64,000 nucleotides of DNA from Bacteroidota bacterium (GCA_016713765.1 JADJON010000003.1:992001-1056000); one strand, 5' to 3'. Positions 30,586 to 39,973 are shown, counted from the stretch's first letter. Program-made: numbers and translations. The notes: generated by a model from the letters alone, not told the origin.

Positions 30586-32526
30586 ATGCGCTGCATCATC
30601 CTCTGTTACTTGTTGATTCTCGCTCTGCCTCTGTCCGGACAAGTGGCGGACTGGCGGATCGGGTTTGAGTATAACGAGACTGATCCGGGACTTTTCGGGA
30701 TCACCGAGCAGACGCACGATTCCCTGCTGAGCCGGCTCGGCGAGGTGACCCGCAGCCAGTCGGTGCGCGGGGTGGTGAACATCAACTCAATCGGCGGCGG
30801 CTGGGAAGGGATGCAGTCGGGGCCGACGGCCACGATCAATTTCAACTCGACGGACAACTGGGTACGGCGCTTGCAGCGGAACGGCTTCGGACTGGTCTGG
30901 AACCTGGAACCCAACGCGCGCTGGTCGTTCGCGCAGAATCCGGATTGTATCACCCCTCCCCTCTTCCAGATCACCGAGTGCGCGCCCGACTCCCTGCACT
31001 GGCAGCACTGGTACGACTATGTGCACGCGATCGTGGAACGCTACGACGGCGACGGTACCGACGACATGCCCGGACTGGTACTGCCGGTGCGGTATTACGT
31101 GATGGAACAGGAAGCCTACTTCGGCGGGGCAGCCAACGGGATCGCCGGCGACAGCGGCGAGGTGCGGGGTTACGGCTATTGGGAAGACAACGTACACAAC
31201 CTGTTGCGCTTGCACGAAGTGGCGTACCAGGCCCTGCAGGACGCCGATCCGTCGGGCAATACCAAACTCATCGGCAGCGGCGGATTGCTCTTCGATCTCT
31301 ACGGCGATTTTCCCGATTACCCCGATCCCGATGGTCCTGTCGTACAGGCGCGACTGGCCGGTAACAACCTGATGAGCGCGGACTACCGCCACGGCTGGGA
31401 CAGTCTGAAGACCCTGTTGCGCGGACTGGCGGTCGATACTCCGCTCAGGCGTTGCGACTACATTGGCTGGCATCCGCATCTGGGGTGGAAGTCCACCGAT
31501 CAGTGCCTGCGCCTCATCCGACAGGAAGCGCCGGGTAAACCGGTCTTCATCGACGATATGTGGTCGGCGATGCTGACCACGACCTTGCCGAATGGCGGCT
31601 TCACCCAGTTCATCGGCGGCGATTCGCTGGAACGCGATTTCCCGAACGCGACGGTTAGTAGTTATGCTGCGCTGCTCAACGGACTCGATGCCGGCGACAG
31701 TACGGTGATCGACTGGTACAACGCCCACACCGCACGCGAAATCGTGAAATGTTTCAGTCTGTGTTTCGGAGAAGGAGTGGAACGCGCCTCCTGTTCCATG
31801 GCGAACGATGCCAATCCGAACCATACCCTGCTTTGGCCCTTCACCGGACCGTATCGTTACACGGGATTGCACGCCAGCGCGCCGAACGGTTTCGCGGCCA
31901 AGCCTGCCGCCTACGCCTTGCAACTCCTCTGCGACCAGTTGCACGATTTTACGAGCGCGAGTCCTCTTGTGGTGAGCGCCGATCCTTACACCCGCGCCTA
32001 TCGCTTCGAGCGACAGCGCGGCACAGCCTGTGTGGTGGCCTGGAGCGAATCGGCGCAGGACCCGGCCGATCCGCACCTGCCGAACGGCGAATCGGTCAGC
32101 ATCGGCTTCGCGACGGATTCGATCATCCTGCACCATCCGGTCGTGACAGCCGGCACGACCGTACACGACAGCACGGTAATGGGTCTCGCAGTGAGGACCT
32201 GGAACGGGACCCTTGGATTTGAGCCGGTGCTACTCGAAGAAGTTGGCGGCAGCACCGGTATCGGGGAACTCACGCAGCCACGCTTGTTGCTCGCGCCGAA
32301 TCCGGCGCAAGAGGTCGTACGCGTCAGCAGTTCTAACAATGCCATGATCCGCACCATAACCTTATCGGGAGCCGATGGTCGCGCGATCGGTTTACCCGCC
32401 GGCATCAGCAGGGAGGAAAACGGCTTGCTGCTGCCCTTAGGTGGAATACCGGACGGCATCTACCTTCTCCGCGCGACACAACAAAACGGCGAAACGATTC
32501 AGCGCCGACTGGTTATTCTTCATTGA
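30586..32526 (+). CDS. T9SS-secreted glycoside-hydrolase-like TIM-barrel protein
   Basis: A 646-residue exported protein. The ATG at 30586 gives the signal peptide (MRCIILCYLLILALPLSGQ); an in-frame ATG at 30493 lies inside repeats. Residues about 25-430 look like a clan-A TIM barrel: NRW-type strands FGLVWNLEPNARW, YYVMEQEAYFGG (candidate acid/base Glu), YIGWHPHLGW, VFIDDMWSA. At the last strand, where a catalytic Glu nucleophile is expected, the sequence has DD, so activity is uncertain. A beta-domain and a type A T9SS sorting domain (about 570-646, LAPNPAQEVV) follow. Substrate unknown. Heptamer repeats occupy its 5' flank and no -7 box was found. Confidence 0.75.
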   Translation: MRCIILCYLLILALPLSGQVADWRIGFEYNETDPGLFGITEQTHDSLLSRLGEVTRSQSVRGVVNINSIGGGWEGMQSGPTATINFNSTDNWVRRLQRNGFGLVWNLEPNARWSFAQNPDCITPPLFQITECAPDSLHWQHWYDYVHAIVERYDGDGTDDMPGLVLPVRYYVMEQEAYFGGAANGIAGDSGEVRGYGYWEDNVHNLLRLHEVAYQALQDADPSGNTKLIGSGGLLFDLYGDFPDYPDPDGPVVQARLAGNNLMSADYRHGWDSLKTLLRGLAVDTPLRRCDYIGWHPHLGWKSTDQCLRLIRQEAPGKPVFIDDMWSAMLTTTLPNGGFTQFIGGDSLERDFPNATVSSYAALLNGLDAGDSTVIDWYNAHTAREIVKCFSLCFGEGVERASCSMANDANPNHTLLWPFTGPYRYTGLHASAPNGFAAKPAAYALQLLCDQLHDFTSASPLVVSADPYTRAYRFERQRGTACVVAWSESAQDPADPHLPNGESVSIGFATDSIILHHPVVTAGTTVHDSTVMGLAVRTWNGTLGFEPVLLEEVGGSTGIGELTQPRLLLAPNPAQEVVRVSSSNNAMIRTITLSGADGRAIGLPAGISREENGLLLPLGGIPDGIYLLRATQQNGETIQRRLVILH

Positions 32527-32740
32527 GCGGATTTTACGTTCCCCGTACATAGCACGGGGCGGAATGCCATTTTCGAGCAAATCATCGAATTTATCGGAGG
32601 GGATGATCGTAGTCGCGTCGTTTTGAAATTTAATTTTCAGGACGCTCTGATTTGTCAACCACCTAGAAATTCAATTAGTTATTCGCTCGAAGAATGCGTA
32701 ATTTAGGTAGCGGATAAACGGTGCTTATCACCCTGTTACG

Positions 32741-34294
32741 ATGAAAGCCATTTTTCTTTTCATTCTGCTTGTACTGAATTACAATTTGAGCCTAGCTCAA
32801 TTCTGCCACAATTATGGTGGTTCCGATTGGGACGAGTTACTTTCTGTTACAATTAATCGAAGTAGTCAAAATATTATTGCTGTCGGAACCTCTTACTCTT
32901 CTAACTATGATGTTGTTCCTGTAACCTATCCTTTGAATTTTGGCGAAGATGCCTGGTTGCTCGTTCTAGATAGCTTTGGAACCATACTTGATTCCAGGTG
33001 TTATGGTGGTGATCAGAGAGAAGGTTTTAACAAAATCATTACTACCGCCAATGGCGGCTATGCCTGTATCGGCATTTGTGAGGAAGACGGTTTTGATGTA
33101 AGCGGCACCCATGGCGCCACCGATATGTGGCTGGTGCAACTTGACTCCAATCTCCAGATCCTCTGGCAACATGCCTACGGCGGTACCATGCTGGAGAGCG
33201 GGTACGACCTGCTCCAACTCGACGATGGCGGCTTTGTCCTGACCGGTCAGTCTCATCTGGCAAACGGTGACATCACTGCCAATTACGGTGAACGGGACTT
33301 TTGGATCATACGAACCGACTCATTGGGTAACATCGTCTGGCAATATTCCTACGGAGGCCCTTCATTCGACCAACCTTATTTTATCAAAAAATGGGGAACC
33401 CGCTTCGTTGCCGGAGGTTATCTTTATCAGCCCGGATCCGGTATCTCCGGATACCACGCCCTCGACGAGGCATGGCTATTAGTGGTGGACGAGAACGGAA
33501 ACCCGCTTTGGAACCGTTGTTATGGAGGATCAGGCTCTGAATTTCTTTCGGATGGAATCGTGCTGGCTGACGGCAATCTGCTTATGGTGGGTTACAGTTC
33601 CAGTAATGACGGGGACCTTAGCTCGAATGCCGGAAGCACGGATGGCTGGCTCATGATCATCGATACTACCGGTGCGGTGGTACAATGCAAATCCATCGGT
33701 GGTCCCTGGGGCGAATACTTCTCGGCCATCACCCCGTTGGATAACGGAAACTATGCTTTGACCGGCACTATCGGCTCCCAGCTTCCGGGCAGTAACCCCG
33801 TTCACGGATCCTTTGATATCTGGCTGGCCGTAGTAGATCCCAACTTTGACCTCGTTGCAACCCTCTGTATAGGAGGTAGCGCTTATGATGAGGGAACAGC
33901 GGTCACCAATACACCCGGCTCGGTTGTTATTGCCGGGATCAGCGAGTCGAATGATGGAGACTTACCCGGAAATTATGGATACAAGGACGGAGCAGTTTCC
34001 AGTGTCAGCAATGGCCTGATCAACTCCGTCGCCTCCGTTGGGAACTCCATTGGTTTTGAGCAGGCCGGCAGCCGGCTGTCCTGGACCTTTGGATCTGCCG
34101 GTAACGGACAAGCCGTGACCGAACTGGTCGACCTGCAGGGGCGTGTGGCGGCACGCAAGGCATGGAGCGTATTCCCCAGCGGCAACCGCATCGAATGGCT
34201 GCTGCCCGATGGCCTGGCCTCCGGTATCTACCTGGCCCGTATCAGCCTGCAGGGCGAGACAAGGACCGATCGTGCCTGGGTGCGCGGGTACTAA
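32741..34294 (+). CDS. T9SS cargo protein with DGG/GDW-type repeats, paralogue A
   Basis: A 517-residue exported protein: signal peptide (MKAIFLFILLVLNYNLSLAQ), about six beta-propeller-like repeats of roughly 55 residues (YGG..., DGG....G, S.DGD....G..D.WL...D..G), and a type A T9SS C-terminal domain ending RAWVRGY. From codon 103 (base 33047) to the stop codon it is nearly identical to paralogue B; the first ~610 bp of this block appear identical. The first 102 codons differ and are more AT-rich. The identity ends exactly at the stop codon, and a stray T9SS tail follows at 34298-34537. The gene looks like a mosaic produced by gene conversion from B. Confidence 0.85.
   Translation: MKAIFLFILLVLNYNLSLAQFCHNYGGSDWDELLSVTINRSSQNIIAVGTSYSSNYDVVPVTYPLNFGEDAWLLVLDSFGTILDSRCYGGDQREGFNKIITTANGGYACIGICEEDGFDVSGTHGATDMWLVQLDSNLQILWQHAYGGTMLESGYDLLQLDDGGFVLTGQSHLANGDITANYGERDFWIIRTDSLGNIVWQYSYGGPSFDQPYFIKKWGTRFVAGGYLYQPGSGISGYHALDEAWLLVVDENGNPLWNRCYGGSGSEFLSDGIVLADGNLLMVGYSSSNDGDLSSNAGSTDGWLMIIDTTGAVVQCKSIGGPWGEYFSAITPLDNGNYALTGTIGSQLPGSNPVHGSFDIWLAVVDPNFDLVATLCIGGSAYDEGTAVTNTPGSVVIAGISESNDGDLPGNYGYKDGAVSSVSNGLINSVASVGNSIGFEQAGSRLSWTFGSAGNGQAVTELVDLQGRVAARKAWSVFPSGNRIEWLLPDGLASGIYLARISLQGETRTDRAWVRGY
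33047..34292 (+). repeat. 1246-bp duplicated block, copy 1
   Basis: Matches 34851-36096 at a constant offset of 1804 bp. No difference was seen over the first ~615 bp; scattered substitutions, mostly silent, appear after 33664. Boundaries are abrupt: GCCAATGGCGGC at the left, the first base of the stop codon at the right. Confidence 0.9.
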
Positions 34295-34297
34295 TGA

Positions 34298-34537
34298 AAG
34301 TATCGAATGATACAGGATCAGGACATCTCCATCACCAACCCGGTCCACAATATGCTATCCGGGAAAACATCGATTGCCCCGGGATCCTATTCCATTTCAA
34401 CCATCGATGGAAGGACAGTCCTTTCCGGGACAATAAACGGAACCGAAAATTTTGAGATCAATGTGGAGCGTTTGCTTCCGGGCATCTACATCCTGAATGT
34501 CAATTACCAGTACAAATGCAAGTTTGTAAAAATGTAG
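34298..34537 (+). pseudogene. Orphan T9SS sorting-domain remnant
   Basis: An open frame directly behind the stop codon of paralogue A encodes about 79 residues with the layout of a type A sorting domain: ITNPVHNML, YSISTIDGRTVLSG, NFEINVERLLPGIYILNVNY, ending KFVKM. It has no signal peptide. An in-frame TGA at 34295-34297 separates it from A. It is best read as the original C-terminus of gene A, left behind when the converted block was inserted. It could be translated from the ATG at 34307 but would not be exported. Confidence 0.7.
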
Positions 34538-34544
34538 TCATTGC

Positions 34545-36098
34545 ATGAAAAACATAGTCATCATAGCAGCCATTGTCTTTCACTCCATCGGTGTTACTGC
34601 CCAATACTGTCGTCATTACGGTGGTTCAAATTGGGATGAATTATTCTCTATAACAGTTGACCCTAACAATGGCAGATATGTTTCTGCAGGACTTACATAT
34701 TCCCACGACCTTGATGTAGTTCCTGTTCTCTATCCGTGGAATTCAGGGTCAGATGCATGGATATTGGTGCTGGATAGCACGGGTACTATCCTTAATTCCA
34801 AATGTTTTGGCGCAGATCAGACCGAGGGGTTCTACAAAGTAATTCCCACTGCCAATGGCGGCTATGCCTGTATCGGCATTTGTGAGGAAGACGGTTTTGA
34901 TGTAAGCGGCACCCATGGCGCCACCGATATGTGGCTGGTGCAACTTGACTCCAATCTCCAGATCCTCTGGCAACATGCCTACGGCGGTACCATGCTGGAG
35001 AGCGGGTACGACCTGCTCCAACTCGACGATGGCGGCTTTGTCCTGACCGGTCAGTCTCATCTGGCAAACGGTGACATCACTGCCAATTACGGTGAACGGG
35101 ACTTTTGGATCATACGAACCGACTCATTGGGTAACATCGTCTGGCAATATTCCTACGGAGGCCCTTCATTCGACCAACCTTATTTTATCAAAAAATGGGG
35201 AACCCGCTTCGTTGCCGGAGGTTATCTTTATCAGCCCGGATCCGGTATCTCCGGATACCACGCCCTCGACGAGGCATGGCTATTAGTGGTGGACGAGAAC
35301 GGAAACCCGCTTTGGAACCGTTGTTATGGAGGATCAGGCTCTGAATTTCTTTCGGATGGAATCGTGCTGGCTGACGGCAATCTGCTTATGGTGGGTTACA
35401 GTTCCAGTAATGACGGGGACCTTAGCTCGAATGCCGGAAGCACGGATGGCTGGCTCATGATCATCGATAGCACCGGGGCGGTGGTTCAAAGCAAATCCAT
35501 CGGTGGTCCCTGGGGCGAATACTTCTCGGCCATCACCCCGCTGGATAACGGAAACTATGCTTTGACCGGCATTATCGGCTCCCAGCTTCCGGGCAGTAAC
35601 CCCGTTCACGGATCCTTTGATATCTGGCTGGCCGTAGTAGATCCCAACTTTGACCTCGTTGCAACCCTCTGTATAGGAGGAAGCGCTTATGATGAGGGAA
35701 CAGCGGTCACCAGTACTCCCGGCTCGGTTATCATTGCAGGGATTAGCGAGTCGAATGATGGGGACTTACCCGGTAACTATGGAGACAAAGACGGGGTAGT
35801 TTCCGCTATTAGCAATGGCCTGATCAACTCCGTCGCCTCCGTTGGGAACTCCATCGGTTTTGAGCAAGCCGGCAACCGACTGTCCTGGACCTTTGGATCT
35901 GCCGGTAACGGACAAGCCGTAACCGAACTGGTCGACCTGCAGGGGCGTGTGGCGGCACGCAAGGCATGGAGCGTGTTCTCAAGCGGCAACCGCATCGAAT
36001 GGCTGCTGCCCGATGGCCTGGCCTCCGGTATCTACCTGGCCCGTATCAGCCTGCAGGGCGAGACACGGACCGATCGTGCCTGGGTGCGCGGGTACTGA
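34545..36098 (+). CDS. T9SS cargo protein with DGG/GDW-type repeats, paralogue B
   Basis: A 517-residue twin of the gene at 32741, with its own signal peptide (MKNIVIIAAIVFHSIGVTAQ), the same propeller-like repeats and a T9SS domain ending RAWVRGY. The first ~102 residues are 40-50% different from A; the rest is nearly identical. It starts 8 bp after the orphan T9SS remnant. Likely displayed on the cell surface; function unknown. Two nearly equal copies could allow recombination and length or antigen variation. Confidence 0.85.
   Translation: MKNIVIIAAIVFHSIGVTAQYCRHYGGSNWDELFSITVDPNNGRYVSAGLTYSHDLDVVPVLYPWNSGSDAWILVLDSTGTILNSKCFGADQTEGFYKVIPTANGGYACIGICEEDGFDVSGTHGATDMWLVQLDSNLQILWQHAYGGTMLESGYDLLQLDDGGFVLTGQSHLANGDITANYGERDFWIIRTDSLGNIVWQYSYGGPSFDQPYFIKKWGTRFVAGGYLYQPGSGISGYHALDEAWLLVVDENGNPLWNRCYGGSGSEFLSDGIVLADGNLLMVGYSSSNDGDLSSNAGSTDGWLMIIDSTGAVVQSKSIGGPWGEYFSAITPLDNGNYALTGIIGSQLPGSNPVHGSFDIWLAVVDPNFDLVATLCIGGSAYDEGTAVTSTPGSVIIAGISESNDGDLPGNYGDKDGVVSAISNGLINSVASVGNSIGFEQAGNRLSWTFGSAGNGQAVTELVDLQGRVAARKAWSVFSSGNRIEWLLPDGLASGIYLARISLQGETRTDRAWVRGY
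34851..36096 (+). repeat. 1246-bp duplicated block, copy 2
   Basis: Partner of 33047-34292. Downstream sequence (GAACGCGCAACG) is unrelated to that behind copy 1, so the duplication ends at the stop codon. Confidence 0.9.
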
Positions 36099-36143
36099 AC
36101 GCGCAACGAAGCCTTATCCGTACCGCGTACCGCGCAGATCCCC

Positions 36144-37013
36144 TCACTCCACCAGCGTCTCGATGGGCCTGTAACTATATTCCAGCCGGTTCTCCGCGCG
36201 CGTCCAACTGAATTCGAGGTAGTAGTTGTCGCCTCCGCAAAGGGAGCACATGCCGCCGGCCAGCAAGCGGATGTCGTCGGCGGTCGTGTGTTCGAAGCGG
36301 CGGACTTTGTAGCCGATATCTCCCGCGATGCACCATACGCCGATACCGCGGTCTTTCAGTTGCACGAGTAGGGGATAGATGTCGGTGTAAAAGTTATTGG
36401 GGTTCACGCAGAAGAAACAACTGCCGTAGTATCCGTTGCTCACCGAGTCGATCATCGCCTGCAAGGGACCGTTGTCGGCCATCCAGATCATCTTATGCGT
36501 CAGGACGAAAACCTGTTTGGATTCCCGCACGGTATCGAGCACCGCCCGCGCGTAGAGCAACTGATCCCCCACGATGTTGCTGAGGCTGTCCTGCGTATCC
36601 AGCACGAGGAAGGTGATGCCGTTGTGGTACCAACTGTAATACAACGGCCGTCCCACCAGGTCGCGCACGCGCCAGGGATCGTCGTAGTCGTGGTTGCCGA
36701 TGGCCCACAGGGTCTTCTCGTCGCGGAAATCAAAGATCGAATCGGCCCATTGCAACGTGGCCGGGTCCAGCGAAGTGTTCGGAAAAAGGTCGCCGCCGAG
36801 CATCACCGCGGCATAGCGGGAATAGTCGGCCCGCTCCACGAAGGTGTCGATGTCCTGGTAGGTGAGGTACGGCACATACGTATGCCCCAGGTGCAGGAAA
36901 CGTTCCGTCACCGGCCCGGGAGCCTGCTCCAACTCCGGCTCCGGCAAATGATCGTACCGGCAACCGAGTGTCGCGAGGAGGAAGGTGGTGAGGAGGAGGA
37001 AAGGGCGAGGCAC
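36144..37013 (-). CDS. Calcineurin-like metallophosphoesterase lipoprotein
   Basis: About 289 residues. The GTG at 37013 gives a compact lipoprotein signal (PRPFLLLTTFLLATLGC, acylated Cys). The frame stays open to an ATG at 37082, but those 23 codons are translated heptamer repeats (PETGNPKLETR), so the later start is preferred. The catalytic core is recognisable though divergent: MLGGDLFPNTS, AIGNHDYDD (GNHD motif), VFVLTHKMIWM (late His) and CIAGDIGYK. The usual DxH motif near the N-terminus is not obvious; LHLGHTYVPYLT may replace it. Substrate unknown. Convergent with paralogue B. Confidence 0.7.
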   Translation of the reverse strand: MPRPFLLLTTFLLATLGCRYDHLPEPELEQAPGPVTERFLHLGHTYVPYLTYQDIDTFVERADYSRYAAVMLGGDLFPNTSLDPATLQWADSIFDFRDEKTLWAIGNHDYDDPWRVRDLVGRPLYYSWYHNGITFLVLDTQDSLSNIVGDQLLYARAVLDTVRESKQVFVLTHKMIWMADNGPLQAMIDSVSNGYYGSCFFCVNPNNFYTDIYPLLVQLKDRGIGVWCIAGDIGYKVRRFEHTTADDIRLLAGGMCSLCGGDNYYLEFSWTRAENRLEYSYRPIETLVE

Positions 37014-37016
37014 GCG

Positions 37017-37133
37017 GGTTTCCAGTTTCGGGTTTCCGGTTTCGGGTTGATGCGATACGAAACTTGATGCAAAGTATCCCATTTAGCCGAATGCATAACC
37101 AAACCCGAAACCGGAAACCGGAAACCCGAAACT
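37017..37133 (-). repeat. Heptamer arrays (TTTCGGG/TTTCCGG)
   Basis: 37017-37051: GTTTCCA, GTTTCGG, GTTTCCG, GTTTCGG units. 37099-37133: complementary AAACCCG/AAACCGG units in opposite orientation. The two blocks bracket about 47 bp that include ATACTTTG (minus strand, 37072-37079), a possible imperfect -7 box of the phosphoesterase gene. The rest, to the sdh promoter, holds nothing recognisable. Confidence 0.75.
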
Positions 37134-37210
37134 ATCCAACCTCCCATGCTCCAACTGATTATTAAGCAGTTACACCCCCGCCGCTGGCCTGCTTCACCTG
37201 CTGAAAGCCT

Positions 37211-37241
37211 TTTGAAATGCGGCCTTGCCTAGATACATTTG
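37211..37241 (+). promoter_or_regulatory. Promoter of the sdh operon
   Basis: TTTG at 37211-37214 (-33) and TACATTTG at 37234-37241 (-7) are separated by 19 bp, matching the Bacteroidota sigma-A promoter in both boxes and spacing. It is the best complete promoter in the window. The leader to sdhC is about 80 nt. Confidence 0.75.
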
Positions 37242-37328
37242 ACACGCCAAAAGCGGAACCAAATTGACCCGTGCTTGTTTAAATGCCGGTACAAAGACGG
37301 TTCCTGTCCTTATCGTTCCCTTCAGACC

Positions 37329-38018
37329 ATGATCGCATCCTTACGCATGTTTTATTCTTCGGTGGGCCGCAAATTGTTGATGGCGTTGACCGGACTCTTC
37401 CTTTGCCTGTTCCTGCTGGAACATCTGTACGGCAACCTGCAATTGTACAAGATGGACGGCGGCAAGGCCTTTAACGAGTACGGCGAGTTCCTCGTGGGCA
37501 ACATCGTGATCCGGACGGTTGAGTTCGCCTTATTCGGCGCGATCATCCTGCATATCCTCGACGGCTTGTACCTGACCCTCTCCAACCGCAAGGCCCGCCC
37601 GGTGCGTTACGCCGTGAGCCATTCCTCCGGCAACAGCAGTTGGTTCTCCCGCAACATGGGCCTGACCGGCTCGGTCGTCTTCATCTTCCTCGTCGTTCAC
37701 CTGAAAACCTTCTTTGTCGAACATCGCTTCCTCGGCGCGGAAACGTCCATGGCGCACGATGTGGCGTCGGCTTTCCAGTCGAATATCTACAGCGCCCTGT
37801 ATGTGGTCGCGATGGTACTCCTCGGCGCCCACCTGAACCACGGCTTTCAGTCGGCCTTCCAGACGCTCGGCTGGAACAACCACAAATACGCCAAAGGCCT
37901 GAAGACCGCCGGCACCGTCTTCGCCATGCTGATCATGATCGGTTTCGCTTCGTTCCCGATCATGTTCTACTTCGACATCTTCGGTGTCGCTTCGAACATT
38001 CTCAACGCCGGTATCTAA
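37329..38018 (+). CDS. sdhC: Succinate dehydrogenase/fumarate reductase cytochrome b subunit
   Basis: A 229-residue membrane anchor of the type-B (SdhCAB) complex, with about five transmembrane helices and histidines positioned to ligate two hemes: LLEHLYGNLQ, ILHILDGLY, VVHLKTFFVEH, LGAHLNHGFQS. It passes electrons between the Fe-S subunit and menaquinone. The ATG at 37329 (MIASLRMFYSSVGRK) is chosen over an in-frame ATG at 37239, which sits on the promoter. sdhA starts 30 bp after its stop. Confidence 0.93.
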   Translation: MIASLRMFYSSVGRKLLMALTGLFLCLFLLEHLYGNLQLYKMDGGKAFNEYGEFLVGNIVIRTVEFALFGAIILHILDGLYLTLSNRKARPVRYAVSHSSGNSSWFSRNMGLTGSVVFIFLVVHLKTFFVEHRFLGAETSMAHDVASAFQSNIYSALYVVAMVLLGAHLNHGFQSAFQTLGWNNHKYAKGLKTAGTVFAMLIMIGFASFPIMFYFDIFGVASNILNAGI

Positions 38019-38047
38019 TCCTTCATCCGTAAGCTGTACCCCACCCT

Positions 38048-39973
38048 ATGGCCTCTTCTCCTAAACTGAATTCCAGGATCCCGACGGGTCCGATGGCCGA
38101 TAAATGGACCAACCTTAAATCCTCCGTTCGCCTCGTCAGCCCCGCCAACAAGCGCCGCCTCGACGTGATCGTCGTCGGCACCGGACTGGCAGGCGCTTCT
38201 GCCGCCGCCGCGCTCGCCGAACTGGGTTATAACGTCAAGGCGTTCTGCTTTCAGGATTCCCCGCGTCGCGCGCACTCGATCGCGGCTCAGGGCGGCATCA
38301 ACGCGGCCAAGAACTACGCCAACGACGGCGACAGCGTACACCGTCTCTTCTACGACACCGTGAAGGGCGGCGACTACCGCGCCCGCGAAGCCAACGTCCA
38401 CCGCCTCGCCGAGGTCAGCACGGCGATCATCGACCAGTGCGTGGCCCAGGGTGTCCCCTTCGCCCGTGAATACGGCGGCCTGCTCGACAACCGCTCCTTC
38501 GGCGGCGTGCAGGTGTCGCGTACGTTCTACGCCCGCGGACAGACCGGACAGCAGTTGCTGCTCGGCGCCTACAGCGCCCTGGAGCGCCAGGTGGCCAAAG
38601 GCGCGGTGAAGATGTACTCCCGTCACGAGATGCTCGAAGTGGTGGTGATCGACGGCAAGGCCCGCGGCATCATCGCCCGCAACCTGGTGACCGGCGAACT
38701 GGAACGTCACTTCGGCCATGCCGTGTTGCTCTGCACCGGCGGCTACGGCAACGTCTTCTACCTCTCTACCAACGCCATGGGCAGCAACGTCACCGCTGCC
38801 TGGAAAGCCTACAAGAAAGGCGCCTTCTTCGGCAATCCCTGTTTCACCCAGATCCACCCGACCTGTATCCCCGTTTCCGGCGAGTACCAGTCGAAGCTGA
38901 CGCTGATGTCGGAGAGTCTGCGCAACGACGGTCGCGTGTGGGTCCCCAAGGCCGTCGGCGACAAGCGAAAGCCCGAAGACATTCCCGACGAAGAGCGCGA
39001 CTATTACCTCGAGCGCCGCTATCCGTCGTTCGGTAACCTCGTGCCGCGCGACGTTGCCTCCCGTGCGGCCAAGCAGGCCTGCGACGAAGGCCGCGGGGTG
39101 GGCGCTTCCGGCCTTGCCGTGTACCTCGACTTCCGCGATTCGATCAAACGGCTGGGCCACCATGTGATCAGCGAACGCTACGGCAACCTGTTCGAGATGT
39201 ACGAGAAGATCACGGGCGAGGATCCGTACAAGACACCAATGCGCATCTATCCGGCCGTGCACTATACGATGGGCGGCCTGTGGGTCGACTACAACCTGAT
39301 GACCACCGTGCCCGGACTTTACGCGCTGGGCGAGGCCAACTTCTCCGACCACGGCGCGAACCGCCTCGGCGCCTCGGCGTTGATGCAGGGCCTGGCCGAC
39401 GGTTACTTCGTGATCCCTTACACCCTCGGCGAATACCTCGCCGACGATATCCGCACACCCGCCATCGCCACCTCCCACCCCGCTTTCGAAGCGGCCGAGA
39501 AGGAAGTACGCGACCGCATCGAACGCCTCATGAACGTGAAAGGCAAGCAGACGGTGGAAGACCTCCACAAGAAGCTCGGCAAGATCATGTGGGACTACTG
39601 CGGCATGGCGCGTAACGAACAGGGCCTGAACAAGGCGCTGGGCATGATTCGCGAGCTGAAGAGCGAATTCTGGAGCGACGTCCGCATCCCGGGCGCGATC
39701 AACGAATTCAACCCCGAACTCGACAAGGCCGGCCGCGTGGCCGATTTCATCGAGCTGGGCGAGCTGATGGTGCAGGACGCGCTGTACCGCAAGGAATCCT
39801 GCGGCGGACATTTCCGCGAAGAGTCACAGACCGAAGACGGCGAAGCGAAACGCGACGACGAGAACTTCAGCTTCGTAGCCGCCTGGGAATACACCGGCGA
39901 CTCCGCTCCCACCCTCCACAAAGAGGAACTGACCTTCGAGATCGTGAAACCGACGCAGCGGTCGTATAAGTAA
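38048..39973 (+). CDS. sdhA: Succinate dehydrogenase/fumarate reductase flavoprotein subunit
   Basis: A 641-residue catalytic subunit. The FAD dinucleotide fold is at about residues 39-60 (VIVVGTGLAGASAAAALAEL). The covalent-FAD His region is RRAHSIAAQGGINAAKNY. Active-site segments include HPTCIPVSGEYQSK and the dicarboxylate-binding Arg region LVPRDVASRAAKQ, and HYTMGGLWVDY. It oxidises succinate to fumarate at the inner face of the cytoplasmic membrane. Strong GC bias at third positions. In most Bacteroidota sdhB follows at once; here 770 bp of repeats and an S23 gene intervene. Confidence 0.97.
   Translation: MASSPKLNSRIPTGPMADKWTNLKSSVRLVSPANKRRLDVIVVGTGLAGASAAAALAELGYNVKAFCFQDSPRRAHSIAAQGGINAAKNYANDGDSVHRLFYDTVKGGDYRAREANVHRLAEVSTAIIDQCVAQGVPFAREYGGLLDNRSFGGVQVSRTFYARGQTGQQLLLGAYSALERQVAKGAVKMYSRHEMLEVVVIDGKARGIIARNLVTGELERHFGHAVLLCTGGYGNVFYLSTNAMGSNVTAAWKAYKKGAFFGNPCFTQIHPTCIPVSGEYQSKLTLMSESLRNDGRVWVPKAVGDKRKPEDIPDEERDYYLERRYPSFGNLVPRDVASRAAKQACDEGRGVGASGLAVYLDFRDSIKRLGHHVISERYGNLFEMYEKITGEDPYKTPMRIYPAVHYTMGGLWVDYNLMTTVPGLYALGEANFSDHGANRLGASALMQGLADGYFVIPYTLGEYLADDIRTPAIATSHPAFEAAEKEVRDRIERLMNVKGKQTVEDLHKKLGKIMWDYCGMARNEQGLNKALGMIRELKSEFWSDVRIPGAINEFNPELDKAGRVADFIELGELMVQDALYRKESCGGHFREESQTEDGEAKRDDENFSFVAAWEYTGDSAPTLHKEELTFEIVKPTQRSYK

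Noticed and set aside
37014..37082. Upstream ATG start for the phosphoesterase
   Set aside because: The extra residues are translated heptamer repeats, and a lipoprotein signal begins naturally at the GTG at 37013.
38015..39811. Antisense ORF of 598 codons opposite sdhA
   Set aside because: Same third-position effect as above; sdhA is clearly the coding strand.
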